A stretch of 64,000 nt of DNA from Mytilinidion resinicola (taxonomy: Eukaryota > Ascomycota > Dothideomycetes > Mytilinidiales > Mytilinidiaceae). The stretch is from positions 2,419,431 through 2,483,430 of the forward strand of contig NW_022985437.1 in the NCBI RefSeq assembly GCF_010093595.1, given 5' to 3'. A program made the translations under genes and the position numbers. The first letter of the stretch is position 1. Every line of letters begins with the position of its first letter. The notes below the pieces were generated by a model, which was not told the origin of the DNA, ran no database searches, and saw only the letters and a list, made by a program, of their open reading frames with translations. Shown piece by piece: positions 45,774-58,570 of the stretch.

Positions 45774-48700
45774 ACAGGATGTTTAGCAGATGGATTGCAA
45801 GTGTTGTATGAATATTACTAGGCAGGGGAGAGGCGCCCGGACTGGCCAGGCTTTGGGCTACATTTCCGGACATCGCCCTTCGACACAGCGATCTCCTGGC
45901 TTTCTCGCGGCCGCGTCACTTGTTCTGTTTCTTAAGCCGCGCAGCGTTGGCACGCCCGTTACTCTTTGTGCGTTATTCGTCCGGAATGCCTGGGATATTT
46001 TGGGTTGTATATATCAATGCACTGTATACGTAGGGTCTCCTCCTGATAGAAATGTAGGAATCACGTACACAAGACCTGACGTGATATGTATGCGTTTTGA
46101 GATAATTTTTATATTTTTATTTTGTGGTATAGGTGAAGCCTATCAAGGGCAGCAACGAAGCAACTTACCTCTGGCCTAGATATTTTTGGGAATACGCTGA
46201 AGTGCTGTAAGCAGTGAGCGGCGTAGGCAGAGGCCAAGTTCTAGGAAGCAAAACTCCAAGAATTGGTTGAATTTGATTCCACGCGTGGTGAAAAACGAAG
46301 AGGCTCAGAATACCGTAAACGTTACCTTAAAAAGCGCGAGGGAATCAGCGTTAAAAGTTGGCGTTTGTACACTTGCTTGCCGCTGTTTGGAGTACCGTGA
46401 TCTGGGAACGAGCCGATCAGGGGCGCATTATAATTAGTACAATTCGTGGGCTAGAAACTACCCCGAACAGTGACAATCAAGCGTGCACAGGTTGAGCGCA
46501 CGGCACTATTACGGAGGTTAGCAATTGTCGAGATACATACCGCAGAACCATGATGCTGCTATTTGCCCCACCGTCAGCAGTCCTCTGAGATACTGAAAAG
46601 GCTACCGATAGTCCTTGGACTTCCTGTTTGAGAGGCAATCTCAACCTGGTTGGGTGTATTGTTCTGATGATGCAGCGAAGCGCCAATGGCAGTCAGTTGC
46701 GAGCAGGGTGCAAGCTCGTATCCCGGCATCGGGCAGTCATTCCTGTTGGGTACGGCCATTGTTTCGATAGGGAGGTTCCAACGGCAGACTTGTGCTTCGC
46801 GGGCTGCCGCACCTGTCAACGATCACGTCGCACGTCCAGGCAGCAGCTCGAAGGGGCTAGTTTCTTCGTTGCGATAGACAATTGTGCTCCGAGATTGTTC
46901 TGGGCATGTGTGGAAAGGAGCGTGGAAGCTTAGGTGGTACCTCGTGGGATCGGGATACTGCCGTGGTTGAAGGAAGGGTGGCCCATGGTTTACAAGAGCC
47001 TGCAAAGGCGTAGCCGAGATATACTTCGGGCAGGATTTTTGAGTGTAGGATCGCTTTCCGTGTACAACGTGGCACTCACCCGATGGCCGACTGCCTGAAG
47101 GAGCATGCCTGCGGAAAGTGGAGTATCTGCAGGGGCATTTGCAGGTTGATTCCGTCTGCATGCGAGAGAAAAGTTAGGTTCCGTGGTCTGATGTTTTCTT
47201 CTTGTACGATCAGACAGAAAGAAATCCAGCGGGTAAGGTATTACAGTCTCAATATGAGATGTGTACCTTAGCACACGTCTCAATCAGACCAAGCTACGAA
47301 AGCCAACTTTTGGAGATGCAAAGATGCCACAAAGCATCGAGCTCAGCTGCGTGGGTGTAGATCTTTCAGCCCAACGTCCGGAATGTCTTGTCTGAGTGAA
47401 GGGGCGCCTGTGATCCGTTGCGGGTTTCGCGGTGCTACAAGAAACATGTTTGACTGGGAATAGGTTGATGTAAGACTGGAAACAACTCCTCTGTGGCGCC
47501 GGATCGAGTGGCCGCAGATTTGCTGGTAGGGATACGGAATATGACAGAGTGATCCGGCTTGCAGAGATCTCGAACTGTAACACGAAGGCGTTGACCGGTG
47601 TGCGCAGCCGTACTTCAGAGATTGATCAGCGCAAGATAACAAAAGCGATCGAGATGCTCCGTCCACTTTCGCAATAAAGAAACGTGTCCAAGGATGAGGG
47701 TTTTGGGTGGGCTGATGGCTGTCTAGGTGCATGCACACCAGTGCAACTTATTCCGCAAGTCTAGCCGCGATATAGCGGTTGCTTGCGGCATCTTGCTTTT
47801 GCAACAACGGATGTCTAGCCAGTCTAGCGGTGCAACTATCAAGACGTGGAGTACCTAGGTGGTGCAGGCTGTATGCGTGACGGCATGGGTTTACAACTTT
47901 ACCTGCCAGGCCTGCCCTACTACGCGGACGTGCCGAGGTCATCACCGCTTGCGTTCTGATGCCCTGATGCACAAACGGGCAATGAGTGAACGAGGTCATG
48001 CTGGTGCCGGCGTTTGAGTTGGTGTTTTGTGGCCGGTTGATGCAAGCCCGGACTGCTGGAAATTCGACGTTAAACCGTGGCCCTGGCCGATCCGGGCTGA
48101 CGACGCACTGTGGACGGAAGCAGCGCCGGTTTGGTTGCTGGCCTCGATGATTTGGGTGTCCGGGTGGAGATGGACAGCACAAGGCGGCAGAAGATGACTG
48201 TGGATTGCTCCTTGCATGGGAAGCCGAAGGGTCTCCAGAGTCAGTGCAGGCAGCCTGGCAGGCGGCGGATGTCGTTGGATTGCAGACTATCGTTTCCGGT
48301 TCGGGGAGGTGAGCGAAAGGCTGGGAGTGGGAGAGTTTGCGGAGGCGTTTCGCCAGCATGCTGGACACTAATTAAGACCGCGCATGATTCAGTCACGATT
48401 CGTCCCAATAATCGAGCCGATATTATTGGGACAGGCCACTGGAACACGGCGTCGGGTGTTGCACGCGCAAGGCTGGAAGCGCTCGTCGAGAAGCTCGTCG
48501 TCCATTTGCTGTCTGCAGTAGTCAGCTGCAGCGGGGCGAGGCTATCTTGCAGCGCTGGCGGGCATGTATAACAGCGGCTCATGGAGCTGAGGCATGCACT
48601 GCATTCCTCCCGGGCCTGTGCACCGTCAGATGTGCGGAGCACAGGAGGAGGCCAGCATGGCGCATGCGAGCAATGACACCATCACGGAGAGAGACGCGGA

Positions 48701-51700
48701 CAGCGAGGGGAGGCTCCAGCGAGCAGCCGTGAGCGCCGCGGTGGTGCCTTGTCGGCGGGTCATGCTCTTGTGCCACCTGCAAACCGACGAGGGCCAGGTG
48801 GATCGCGGGAGCGGTGGATGAGGACTGCTGATTGCTGCGATGTGGCGTCGTGGTGTCTTGACCGTCCAGGCATCCCCCATCGAGCTAGAGCTGGGAGCAC
48901 AGGTGGGGGTACCGTGTCGAGATGGTGCATCATATTCATGGCGAGGGCTCGCAGTCTCGCCACACTCGCAACGCGTACGGAGAGCATGGGTCGAAGTTGG
49001 AGGCCGTGTCTGCGGCCTCGAGACCTTGAAACCGCAAATGACTGGGCCGGGGAGTGGTGTGCGTGGGGCGCTGGACCGCCATTGGACCGCCATCAAGCTG
49101 CCCTATTTTCGCACAAGTCTGCCCATCACGGACGCGTCTGGCGCGGAGAGAAAGAGTGTGCAGACGTCAATCAAGCGACGAAGGTGCTGCATCCATGACT
49201 CCTGCAGCGCCGCACGAGGAGCAGATGCCACCGCCAACCACTTCATTGCGACTTGGCCCTGAGGAGCTGCTTGCCGCAGGAGAAACACGCTAGGAAAGCC
49301 ATCCCAGAGTCCACAAGCTGCTTGACGATGCAGTCCTTGTCGCGCGCCCACCAGCAGCCGATGGCATCCACACGCCCATCAACTCTCTAGGGCGCGTCCA
49401 AGAGGCGCGGTACGTCTCAGGCGCCGAGCCCTGGAGGAAATCTAATAATCCTTCCAGATCCCGACTAGCGCGTCAGATGTCCTCAGCGCATGAGGCCGGT
49501 GCTTGGCTCCGGCGACATCGCATGTAATAAAGAAAGTTGTTGGGTGGGCGTCGCCAGGCCGTCCAGCAAATCGATGCAACGCGGCACTCGTATGACGCCT
49601 GCTGGAACCCACGGCGAAGCTCCATTCGTCCTTCACTCCGACCCATGTGTGCTAGGACGGACCAAGGACGTCGCGGGGGCGATCGTGATGGGATATGTGT
49701 CGTGGACTCTGGTTTACGCTCTGGCGCCCACTCACTGCCAGACGCAGACAGCCAGCAATGCCGACAATCATGCCCCGAGCAGGGTCGTATCACACCAGTC
49801 CGGGCCTGCTGTTGTCCGGGCCTGCTGTTGTCCGGCGCCTCGAACACCCGTTTGGTGGTGGTGCATGGGTCCGCGGTGCTGAAGGGGACACATCGCGATG
49901 AGGAGGCATGAGAACTCGCCAGTGCCAGCCACCATGCTGGCAGCCCACCTGGTGCGCCAGCGGCCCCCCAGCCAATCAGCCGCGTGCAGCGAATCGTGGC
50001 GGGCACCGCACCAGGACCGAACTGCTGTCCATCTGCTGGGCGGAGTCGGGGACGAGGGCTGCGTGTCTAGCCTCTCGAATGCATCACGGAGCCATGGGCC
50101 GGGCTAGCCGGGGCGCTCCTCTTCTTCCACAGTCTCGACGTGCCAAGCGGAATGCAAGCGGATGCCGACTCGAAAAGCAATTCGCGATCGGTCAGAAGTT
50201 TGCTGGTTGCGTGGACAAGGAGCGCGAATTGGCGGCCCGCGGACTGGCGCTTTGCACGCCTGTTCTCGCCCTCGCCCCGCTCCCTTGGCGAGATGGCCGA
50301 ATGTGGTGGAAACAAAATCGCGAAACCCCGGCTCTCCCAGCAGGCAACGCAGCAGCCGAATGGCACCGGGGCACGCACACTCGGCGGCGGCACGGAGAGC
50401 AGACGAGCAGACGGGCGGCGATACGCAGGTGCGTGTTTCGCAGGGGGCAACAAGGCGGTCCTGCAGTGCAGATTGCCTCAACTGAACATGGAGCGGCACA
50501 CCAGCAAGCTGCTCTCCGGGGCCGGTTGGCGGGCGGAAAGCGTGATTGGGGCGGCGGGACAAGCTCACAGGATGCGAACAATTTGGAGAGAGGAGCGTTC
50601 GATCAGCAGCCGGCAGGGGGCGTGCTCGGACGAGGAGCTTTTGGGTAAGACAGCAATTAGGCCAGCGAGCCACGGCGGCCGGCTTCGTATCGACCTCCAG
50701 TCCTCCACGCTGCACAGAAAGAGTCGAGGCGTGCCGGGAGTGGGAGTGCAGTCGCCGGCAAATCAAACACGGCATGGCGGAATGATGCTCCTGCAAGGCC
50801 TCAGATGAAGAGGAGCGAGCGATTCCAGGCCGGCTGGGGCGACTGCTTGCTGGAGGGCGACGCTACTCGGTGTGTCGGTACCTCAGCGCATCACGAAGAC
50901 TGGCGACGATCGCAGGCTGACGCAGCGGCGGTGGGTTCGGCGGTGCCAGCGTCGTCCAAGCCGTTTACGAAGCATACTCAACCCCAGACTCGCAGCCCTT
51001 CGCAAGCCGGATGTCGCAGGCAGCGTGACTGTGTGTGGGTGGGTTTAGTGGCGGAGTGTCATCGTGGTGAGCCACGTCTTCTCCCGGCAGCCGTCCCAGG
51101 CGTCCTTCCAGGCAGTCCACGGTATGCCTCCAGCAGATGCACCGCTCGTGACTCGCCGACGCGGGCCTGGTGTTCGACTTAGAGACGAGGCCAGCAACGG
51201 CAGAGCAGGACCAGAGACGCAGCCAGAAAGGAACCTCGCACAGCGCCAATCACAGCGGCGTGGGCGTGGCACTCGCGCCTTCGGGATAGCGCCGTCAGAC
51301 GTGCAGGGTGAGGTGAGCGGGCAGGCTCAGGCCGTTCAGACCAGGAGCCGGCGGCCAGGCGTGGGCGTCGTGTGCGTGAGGAAGTGCGCGGCAGGAGAGA
51401 CGCCGAGGAGGGCGGTGGAGCTGGTGTTGGATCGGAGCCCTCCATCCATGCTGAGGCAGCGTCGTGATGCGGCTAGCAACGCCGGCTGCGTGCCAATGAG
51501 TGCTCGATTGCTGCGCGCGAGGCCGCGTTGGCCTGCCGGTCCGCGCTGCGCGGTCTGTGAGGTGCGTGAGTCTGTGGGTGCCCGGCAAGTGCTTTCACCT
51601 GCGCCTCAGCTTCCTCGCTCCCTGCGCCAGCAATCCTGCTCCACGGCTGGCGGCGCTGCTCTTGTCCCAGAATTATCGCCGGCGGGTCGCTCGGCCCTGG

Positions 51701-52352
51701 TCCAGCAGAACGTGCAGGCCTCCCCGCCGGCGTCAGGGCGCGTTATGTCAGAGACGCTGCTGCTCATTCTGGCCGCTGCGGCGCTGGAGCCCTGCCTGGA
51801 ACCTTCCGACTGCCAGTCCACCGTCACCACGCGGAGCGTGCAAAGATGTTTTATCAAAACCCTCCCGCCCGATGCCCGAATGCGACAAGCCAACCACCGC
51901 CCGCCCCAAGCCCCAGCGTCTTTGAGGACGGCCGTGATTGCCTCTCTTTATCCCGCCGTGCACGCCCGCTCCATCGCCATCGCCATCGCCATCGCCATCG
52001 CCATCGCCATCGCCATCGCCAACCTCCCCCGTGGCCCCTTCCGTCTCCTCACTTGCTCTCCAAAGCTCTCCCTCGCCGGGCCCGCTGTTGACATACCTCG
52101 AAACATACCAGAATACCGGCCGCCACATCAACACACCGCCTCCTTGCGTCCCCCGAGCACCGCACTCGCCCGCTGCCCAGAGCCGTCTGTGGCATTCGCT
52201 CATTCTGGCAATGCCGTGAAGGCAACGCCGCCTTCTTTTCCTTCCGCCACGTACCCTGGAGTAGACACCTTTCAGCCGTGGATCGTGGGTGTTTGTTGCC
52301 AGTCAACCGACTTCACAGAATCATCGGCCCTAGCCCTGCCCCCGCCGCTGTG
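45774..52352. other. 6.6-kb GC-rich region without recognisable gene
   Basis: From about 47.7 kb the DNA is visibly GC-rich and opens long overlapping frames on both strands (for example 51064-52353 plus and 50104-50796 minus). They lack domains, introns or codon character, which is expected of GC-rich noncoding DNA. A direct 16-bp doublet CGGGCCTGCTGTTGTC occurs at 49799-49831. The right part probably forms a long 5' leader or promoter of the downstream cyclin gene. Confidence 0.5.
51969..52021. repeat. Hexanucleotide microsatellite (ATCGCC)n
   Basis: About 8.5 uninterrupted copies of ATCGCC, about 330 nt upstream of the cyclin ATG. It is a slippage-prone sequence in the presumed leader. 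Confidence 0.95.
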
Positions 52353-54312
52353 ATGCTCGAGCTACAACTACCCAACCCAATGCCTCATGCCGTGGGCTCA
52401 GACCGCCCCTTCGACTCCTACTCTCACGCCTCCTCCAAACTGGAACACAGCAGGCCGCCGCTGCCCAAGCCCATCTCGCGAGCAGACCTTCTCTACCACA
52501 CCAGCGTGTCTCGGGCCCCTCCAACTCCACCAACAGACATGTCGAGCTCAACTCTGGGGCCAATGTCCGTATATCAGCACGGCAGCATGAGACCAGACTT
52601 CAGATCCAACCGCCAGGTGAATGGACCTTCTGCGCAGTATTCGGTGCCAGCCCACTCGACCTACCAGCTCCCGACCTACAACACCTCGAGAGCTGCAGCG
52701 GCCCCCTCGAGTCCCATTGTCCAGAGTGCTCCGGTGTCTTCGCAGTCTGCCCACCGCAGGAAAGTCTCCAACAATACGATTGCTCCAAATCTGAAGACAC
52801 CCCCCACTATCAGCACCCCCCAGGAGGGCCTGCCGCAACTTGCTGCCGAGGTGCGTATTCCAGCTTTTTTCTACAAACTAATTTCACTGACATTCGCAGA
52901 TAACATGCCTCTTCTGGTTCGAGAACTCGTCAACCCTCAAGCGCGTTCTTCAACCCGGTTCCCCGCGACCTCTAGGCCCTCTAGTTCCAGACGCTACCCC
53001 AACAACTGGATTCCGGAAATGGGTCGCCACAATCTTGACGACCACTCAGGTTGCGCAGAACGTCATCTTACTGGCCCTGATGTTCATTTACAGGCTCAAG
53101 CAAATCAACCCGAGTGTCAAAGGCAAGCCAGGCAGCGAGTACAGACTTCTCACGGTAGCTCTGATGCTGGGCAACAAATTCCTCGACGACAATACCTACA
53201 CAAACAAGACGTGGGCAGAGGTTTCTGGTATCTCGGTGCTCGAAGTGCACATTATGGAAGTTGAATTCCTCAGCAACATGAGATATAGCCTTTTCACTTC
53301 CGAAAAGGAGTGGCTGGATTGGCATGTCACGCTGGGCAAGTTCGGTACCTTCTTCGACCAGGCATCACGTATGCCAACGCAGAACGTGCTCCCGAGTCCA
53401 ATCGGCCCGCCAACTCCATCATTGCAGCTACCACCGACTCTTCTGCCGTCTCCACCCACTTCGCTCCACACATCGCCACCGAATCTTTCCAATTACTCGC
53501 CAAACAGGCAACCAGTACATTCTAATACCCCGATGCTTTATCCCCAGGCAACGTCGACCGCTGTCTCACCAATCGGTCCTCTTCCGGAACTTGGACCATT
53601 GAACAACAGGAAACGAAGCTACGACGAGTCACTGGAGCCACCCGCGAAGAGACCGGCTCATACCTACAGCCAACCACCAATCAACAGCGGTCTAAACATT
53701 CCATCACTCCAGCCTTCCATCGGGAGACCTTTCCAGAACCACCAGACTTTACCACGCCTGCCACCTCTGCCAAGTCTGTCGATCCCGCCTCCGCATCCCG
53801 GCCGTACGCCTGTTCAAATGAGCAACTTGCCTCAATTACCAATGCCAGGAAACAGGTCTATGGCAATGGTTTACCCGCCTGTCAGCCAATGGAGTCAATC
53901 TTACTCGACTCCGACATCTTCTGCTCCCGGACACTCGGCGATGCATACTCCCATCGACAGATCCCGACAAGTCAGCCCCTTCCCGATTGGATCCACCAAT
54001 TCGTCTCCAGTCAGCGCAACTTTCCCGTCCGGGAACCAGAATCGCCTCTCTCCCAACTACTTCCTTCAGCAGAGGCAGTCGCCTTATCGGCCAGTCCGAA
54101 GCGTCACTACTCTCCTAGTACCTCCACCATCTACTTCGATGCACATGCCGCAAAGACCGATTTCACTGGATCAAATGCAATATCAACCATTGGGTCGGCC
54201 TATGAATGAACGGAGAGTCGGACCACTACCCTACATGCATCACGAAGCGTGGCCGGAAACGAATCAATTCAACCAACTGCCCGGCTTGGTTCAACCCGTG
54301 CTCCGTCATTAA
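52353..54312 (+). CDS. Pho85-type cyclin (Clg1-like)
   Basis: Two exons, 52353-52850 and 52900-54312, give 636 residues. The first about 165 are Ser/Pro-rich. The cyclin box (about 167-300) starts ITCLFWFENSSTLKRVL and holds FRKWVATILTTTQVAQNVIL, FIYRLKQINPSVKGKPGSEY, RLLTVALMLGNKFLDDNTYT and NKTWAEVSGISVLEVHIMEV. It matches the PHO80/PCL-type N-terminal domain of fungal Clg1-like cyclins, which bind Pho85-family kinases. The long C-terminal tail is Pro/Gln/Asn-rich and contains a likely nuclear signal (NNRKRSYDESLEPPAKRP). The ATG at 52353 gives MLELQLPNPMPHAVG; the frame is open upstream only via non-ATG codons. Confidence 0.88.
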
Positions 54313-56311
54313 TCAGATGCACCCCGCCGGCAACCTCAAAAATCGTGTGATGAAGTGCCAATGTTGATCATCACGTTTGGAACATTGAGCACGTCTTTCC
54401 ATGCTTCTTTCGTTATTGAAGAGCAGATGGAATTTTTGTCAATTTTTGTTTTTGTTTTTGCTGCGTTTAAGCGATTGCATTGCACCCGGTCGGCGTCTCT
54501 GTCTTATTATGGGAATGGGCAAATTTGCTCCTGCTTCAGGCCTGAGGCTCTAGCACCCTGCATTTTCCACAGGACATCTGCATGTGAACGGCGTTTCTAT
54601 CTTGTCGAGACAATCTCTTGACAAGCCCTCACTTTGAAGGGATGGGCAACAACAAGGCGTTTTCATCACTCAAGGGTAGATCTGTAACATAGTAGTCGAT
54701 TGCCTCAACAGGCTTGGCTTGGTATTTCTGTCGGTTCACTACCCTTCTAGTCCCAAGGACTTCTCGGTCTACTGCGGCGACCTATTTTAGTTAGTACACC
54801 TAGGTAGCCGACAAATCCAAAACACTACATTGGAGCTTGATGGAGCTTGACCTCTCAATCCAGTACCAAGACCTCTTGACCAAGTGCCTTGCTCACAGTT
54901 GTTGCAACTAATGCAAATAAGTCAATATCCCAAGACGTGACGTCTCCAGGTATGCTCGAGTCATGCGGCAAGTACTGCCGACATTCGCGTAAACCTTCGT
55001 GACTACACTAGCTCCAACAAATGCCCACCTGCATCTCCCAGAATTTATCAACCACCAAATCCACAGTCATTTGTGCCGGATCAGCCGGAGGCGTCACAGT
55101 GTGCTATCGACAAGATGTGACCTCGGCACCCCATCGGACCCATAGACCATGAGTTCGGGATGGGAAACCAGCGCTTACCACTTCGTACTCGCTCGCTCCA
55201 CACAGATCCCAACACGCTGGGGCGACCGGACCATCTACACGAGCTTTCGAACTTTCTCCTTTGACTGCAAACACAAAGAATTGCAGCTTTGCGTAATCCA
55301 CAAATCTTTGAGGGTGGACTGCGTTCGTATCTGCCTGCCCAGTCCGGACCCCAGCACTCTCATTCCATCCGCTCAACGTCAAACAAACCTGAAGTACCGG
55401 GCGCAATCCTGCCGATCCTTTGGTTCAATAAACTGCAAGGCTGCACGCGGACAGCATACGCAACACGCGGCACTGGAAATAGCTCTCGGTCCGTCTTAAG
55501 GGCGCTAGCTTATGAAAGGGGAACTGGTTGGCGACTTTGACTTTTCGTACCTGCAGGGTCCGTCCCGTGTGGCGCTGTGGGGCGTGCGCGCGGCTGGTGG
55601 CCTGGTGGAATATCGGCATGGCGTGAATTGGTGCGTTTAGGTGAGCTTGATGGGAAGTTGGTCAGGAGGTGGCTGTCAGGTTGACTTCGGGCTAATTAGA
55701 GCTTGCGGGTGAATTGGTGGAGGAGACATGGATCGCAAAGTGGTAGCATAGCGGAGTCCTCCATATGGAGGCTTCCGTGGGCACTGCCAGCTAGAACGAC
55801 ACCTCTACTCTCATCCGTTCAAGATATATCAGACTGCGGACGAGTTATTTATGGTGGAGTGGTAATGCTGTCCTGCACCTAAAAGGTCAAAATATCCGCT
55901 CGTCCAACCATTTCTCTTGTTTCTACTAAGTAACTATGTTCTAGAGCCAGCTTTTTCAAACGTCGCTTCTTTACTCCGATCAATTTCTGTCAAGAACTTA
56001 CAACTGTTTACAGAACAGATTGTCATGTTGTCAGCGATTCGTCGCGTCTAACCACCCAAAGTTCTCCATGTCTCGGCCTGTGGCCAGTCTGCGCCTATCA
56101 GCTCTCTCTTATATACCCTCGTCATGCAGGTGTTCCCGACTTCCCGTATGCCTTCCAATAGTCGCCGTCGCTTGGCCTGCAACATGCAACACCATGCATG
56201 CCCCCACGTAATGTATGCTGGCTTTCACACGCCCTCTTCATTGATAAGCCTGCAATTCCGACGACAACTCTCATCTTACTCATATCAGCAACACATTTCA
56301 GACGACCGACC
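54313..56311. other. Intergenic, promoter of P450
   Basis: 2.0 kb without a recognisable gene. TTATATACCC at 56109-56118, about 200 nt upstream of the P450 ATG, is the best TATA-like site. Confidence 0.5.
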
Positions 56312-58056
56312 ATGAGTTCACTGTCAGTGTCGTCCGCTATTGAGGCTCTGCTAAGCCTTCTGTCGCAACATCCTCTTTACCTTGTTGTTTTCGGGGCCGT
56401 CATCTTGTTTGTCGTCGGCCGGCTCCGTCAGTTCTGGCGGCTGAAGCAGTTTGATGGCCCCTTTAGCACCGGCTTTTCTTGGCTGTGGCACTCAAACGTC
56501 GTCCTCAGCGGAAATGCGCACAAATACTACGGAGACGTCACTGAAAAATACGGTGCGGCGAAGGCGATGCTGTCCAACAATCGCCTACAGTTATTGACTG
56601 CGTGGTAGGGACAATTGCTCGTGTCGCGCCCAATCACCTCATCACTTCGTCGCCAGATTTGTGGGCTCACATGAATGCCGTTCGCTCCCCGTATTCTCGT
56701 TCCCCATGGTACTATCACTGCGCACGCTTCGAGGCTGGTAAAGACAATGTATTTACCGAGTGTGACAATGATAAGCACGATGTCAGGAGGAAGAAGATGG
56801 CATCCGGGGTAAAGCATTCCGCTGCTGGTTGATATTGTACTGACAGAACGTGAACAGTATTCCGGGAAAGAGAACCCAACGCTGGAACCATCCATTGATA
56901 CACACGTCAAGGAACTGGTACATCTAATTCGATCGAAGTATGCTACCCAGGCCACCTCCGCTAGTGCCTCTAAGCCAATGAATATGGCCAAGAAGATGCA
57001 GTATTTTACCTTGGACGTGATTAGCCATGTTGGCCTTGGTCAAGCGTTCGGAGACCTCAAAGAGGATGCCGATGTCAATGACTATCTCAAGGCAACCGAG
57101 GAGGGCCTGGCAATTAGCAATACATCATGGGCACTCGGCATTGCCTGGATACGCGACGTGCCAATCCTGGGGAAAGCCATCAGCCCAACTGAGGAAGATG
57201 AGCGGGGCTTTGGGAAGATGATGGCGTAAGGATTCACTTATAGTATTTCACAAAGAGCTTGGTCGTGCTAACGCTATCTAGTCACGCCCGAAAGAGCATC
57301 GAACAACGCCTGCTCAAATCGACTAGCGAACGCTCTGATATGCTTTCGTCCTTCGTACGCCACGGCCTTTTCGGCGATGCCCTGTTCCACGAGACCTTTG
57401 AGCAGATACTCGCTGGCTCAGACACCACGGCCGCATCCTTGCGTATCATCATGCTTTATCTAATGAGCCATCCCCGCGTATATGCTAAACTGCAGGCTGA
57501 AATTGACAGCGCGGTCAACGCGGGAATCGCTCCAGCTTCGCCAGGTATCATTTCGGATGCCGAAGCCCGGGGTCTTGTTTACCTGGGAGCCGTGATTCGC
57601 GAGGCCTTGCGCGTGCATCCTCCGGTCGTCAACATCTTCTCCAGAGTTGTGCCCAAAGACGGAGACGCCGTCAGGGTCGATGGCCAAGATGTCTTCCTCC
57701 CGGGCGGCACCCTGATCGGCTATTCCGCCTGGGGCATGCACCGTAACAACAAGGCCCTTTATGGAGAAGACGCCCACGTTTTCCGCCCTGAGCGTTGGTT
57801 CGTCGACGAGAAGGAACCTGGTGGAGCTGAGCGTCTCGCGCAAATGCTTAAAACTAATGACATGATATTTGGCTACGGAAAATGGCACTGTCTGGGTAAG
57901 GTTGTTGCTATGATTGAGATTCACAAAGTCATCTTTGAGCTGCTGAGGAACTTCGATTTTGCTCTCACTAATCCGAGTGAGCCGTGGACTATCTCCAATG
58001 CGATGGGATTGTTCGCGATTGGGAATATGTGGGTTGAGGTTACGGAACGCTCTTGA
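56312..58056 (+). CDS. Cytochrome P450 monooxygenase
   Basis: Four exons, 56312-56552, 56609-56808, 56858-57225 and 57282-58056, give 527 residues. An N-terminal membrane anchor (about 20-40, PLYLVVFGAVILFVVGRL) places it in the ER. The I-helix oxygen-binding motif is AGSDTTA, the K-helix ExxR is in VIREALRVHPP, and the heme loop FGYGKWHCLG carries the axial Cys at about 473. The segments VAPNHLITSSPDLW and YSGKENPTLEPSIDTHV resemble the pisatin-demethylase/benzoate-hydroxylase-like group of fungal P450s; this subfamily call is tentative. No reductase or biosynthetic core gene is adjacent, so a role in detoxification of small aromatics or an orphan metabolite step is possible. Confidence 0.9.
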
Positions 58057-58570
58057 ATCTGTCAAGGAGTTAGGGTCCTTATGTAATGACCATTTCTTTC
58101 TAACGACACTTCAATCATGATTCACTTCAAGTTTACCGCACCTGCATGTGCTGATTGGGGGTCCCTCCTCTCGTGCTCCAGAAGAATAAAGCCCCGAAGT
58201 CACCACCGGATGGCCGTCATGTACCAGGGGCTGGGATGCACGAAAGGGACGCAGCGCCCCAAGCAGGCCCTTAAAGAATTCGATGCCATGAGATTATAAG
58301 GGGCCCTTATGTGGAATACGACACCGGCTGTAGAGAGTTACGATAAGAACAGGGTCTACTTGCTGCGTTGCAGGACCTACTTGGCCATCCGTTCATGCTA
58401 CATGGGATGAAGTCGATTGCGGAAGGAAGTATCATTGTAGTTTTCAACGACCTGATGTCACCAGCAATCAGTTCGCGGTTTTGAGTCAACTACTCTCTTC
58501 TAGCATTGTAAACGCTCTTCTTCCACCTCGCGGGAATATCAAGTCGAGGTTTCTAAGCCCCAAATCCTAA
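58057..58570. other. Intergenic, convergent 3' ends
   Basis: No gene recognised between the P450 and the transcription factor 3' ends. Unlike the three other convergent gaps noted here, I see no tandem repeat. Confidence 0.5.

Noticed and set aside
50104..50808. Overlapping 220-246-codon frames on both strands
   Set aside because: Mutually exclusive frames in GC-rich DNA, no motif, no splice structure.
51064..52353. 429-codon plus-strand open frame
   Set aside because: Lies in GC-rich DNA with equally long frames on the other strand, includes the translated hexanucleotide repeat (AIAIAI..), has no domain, and ends at the cyclin ATG. Taken as noncoding leader.
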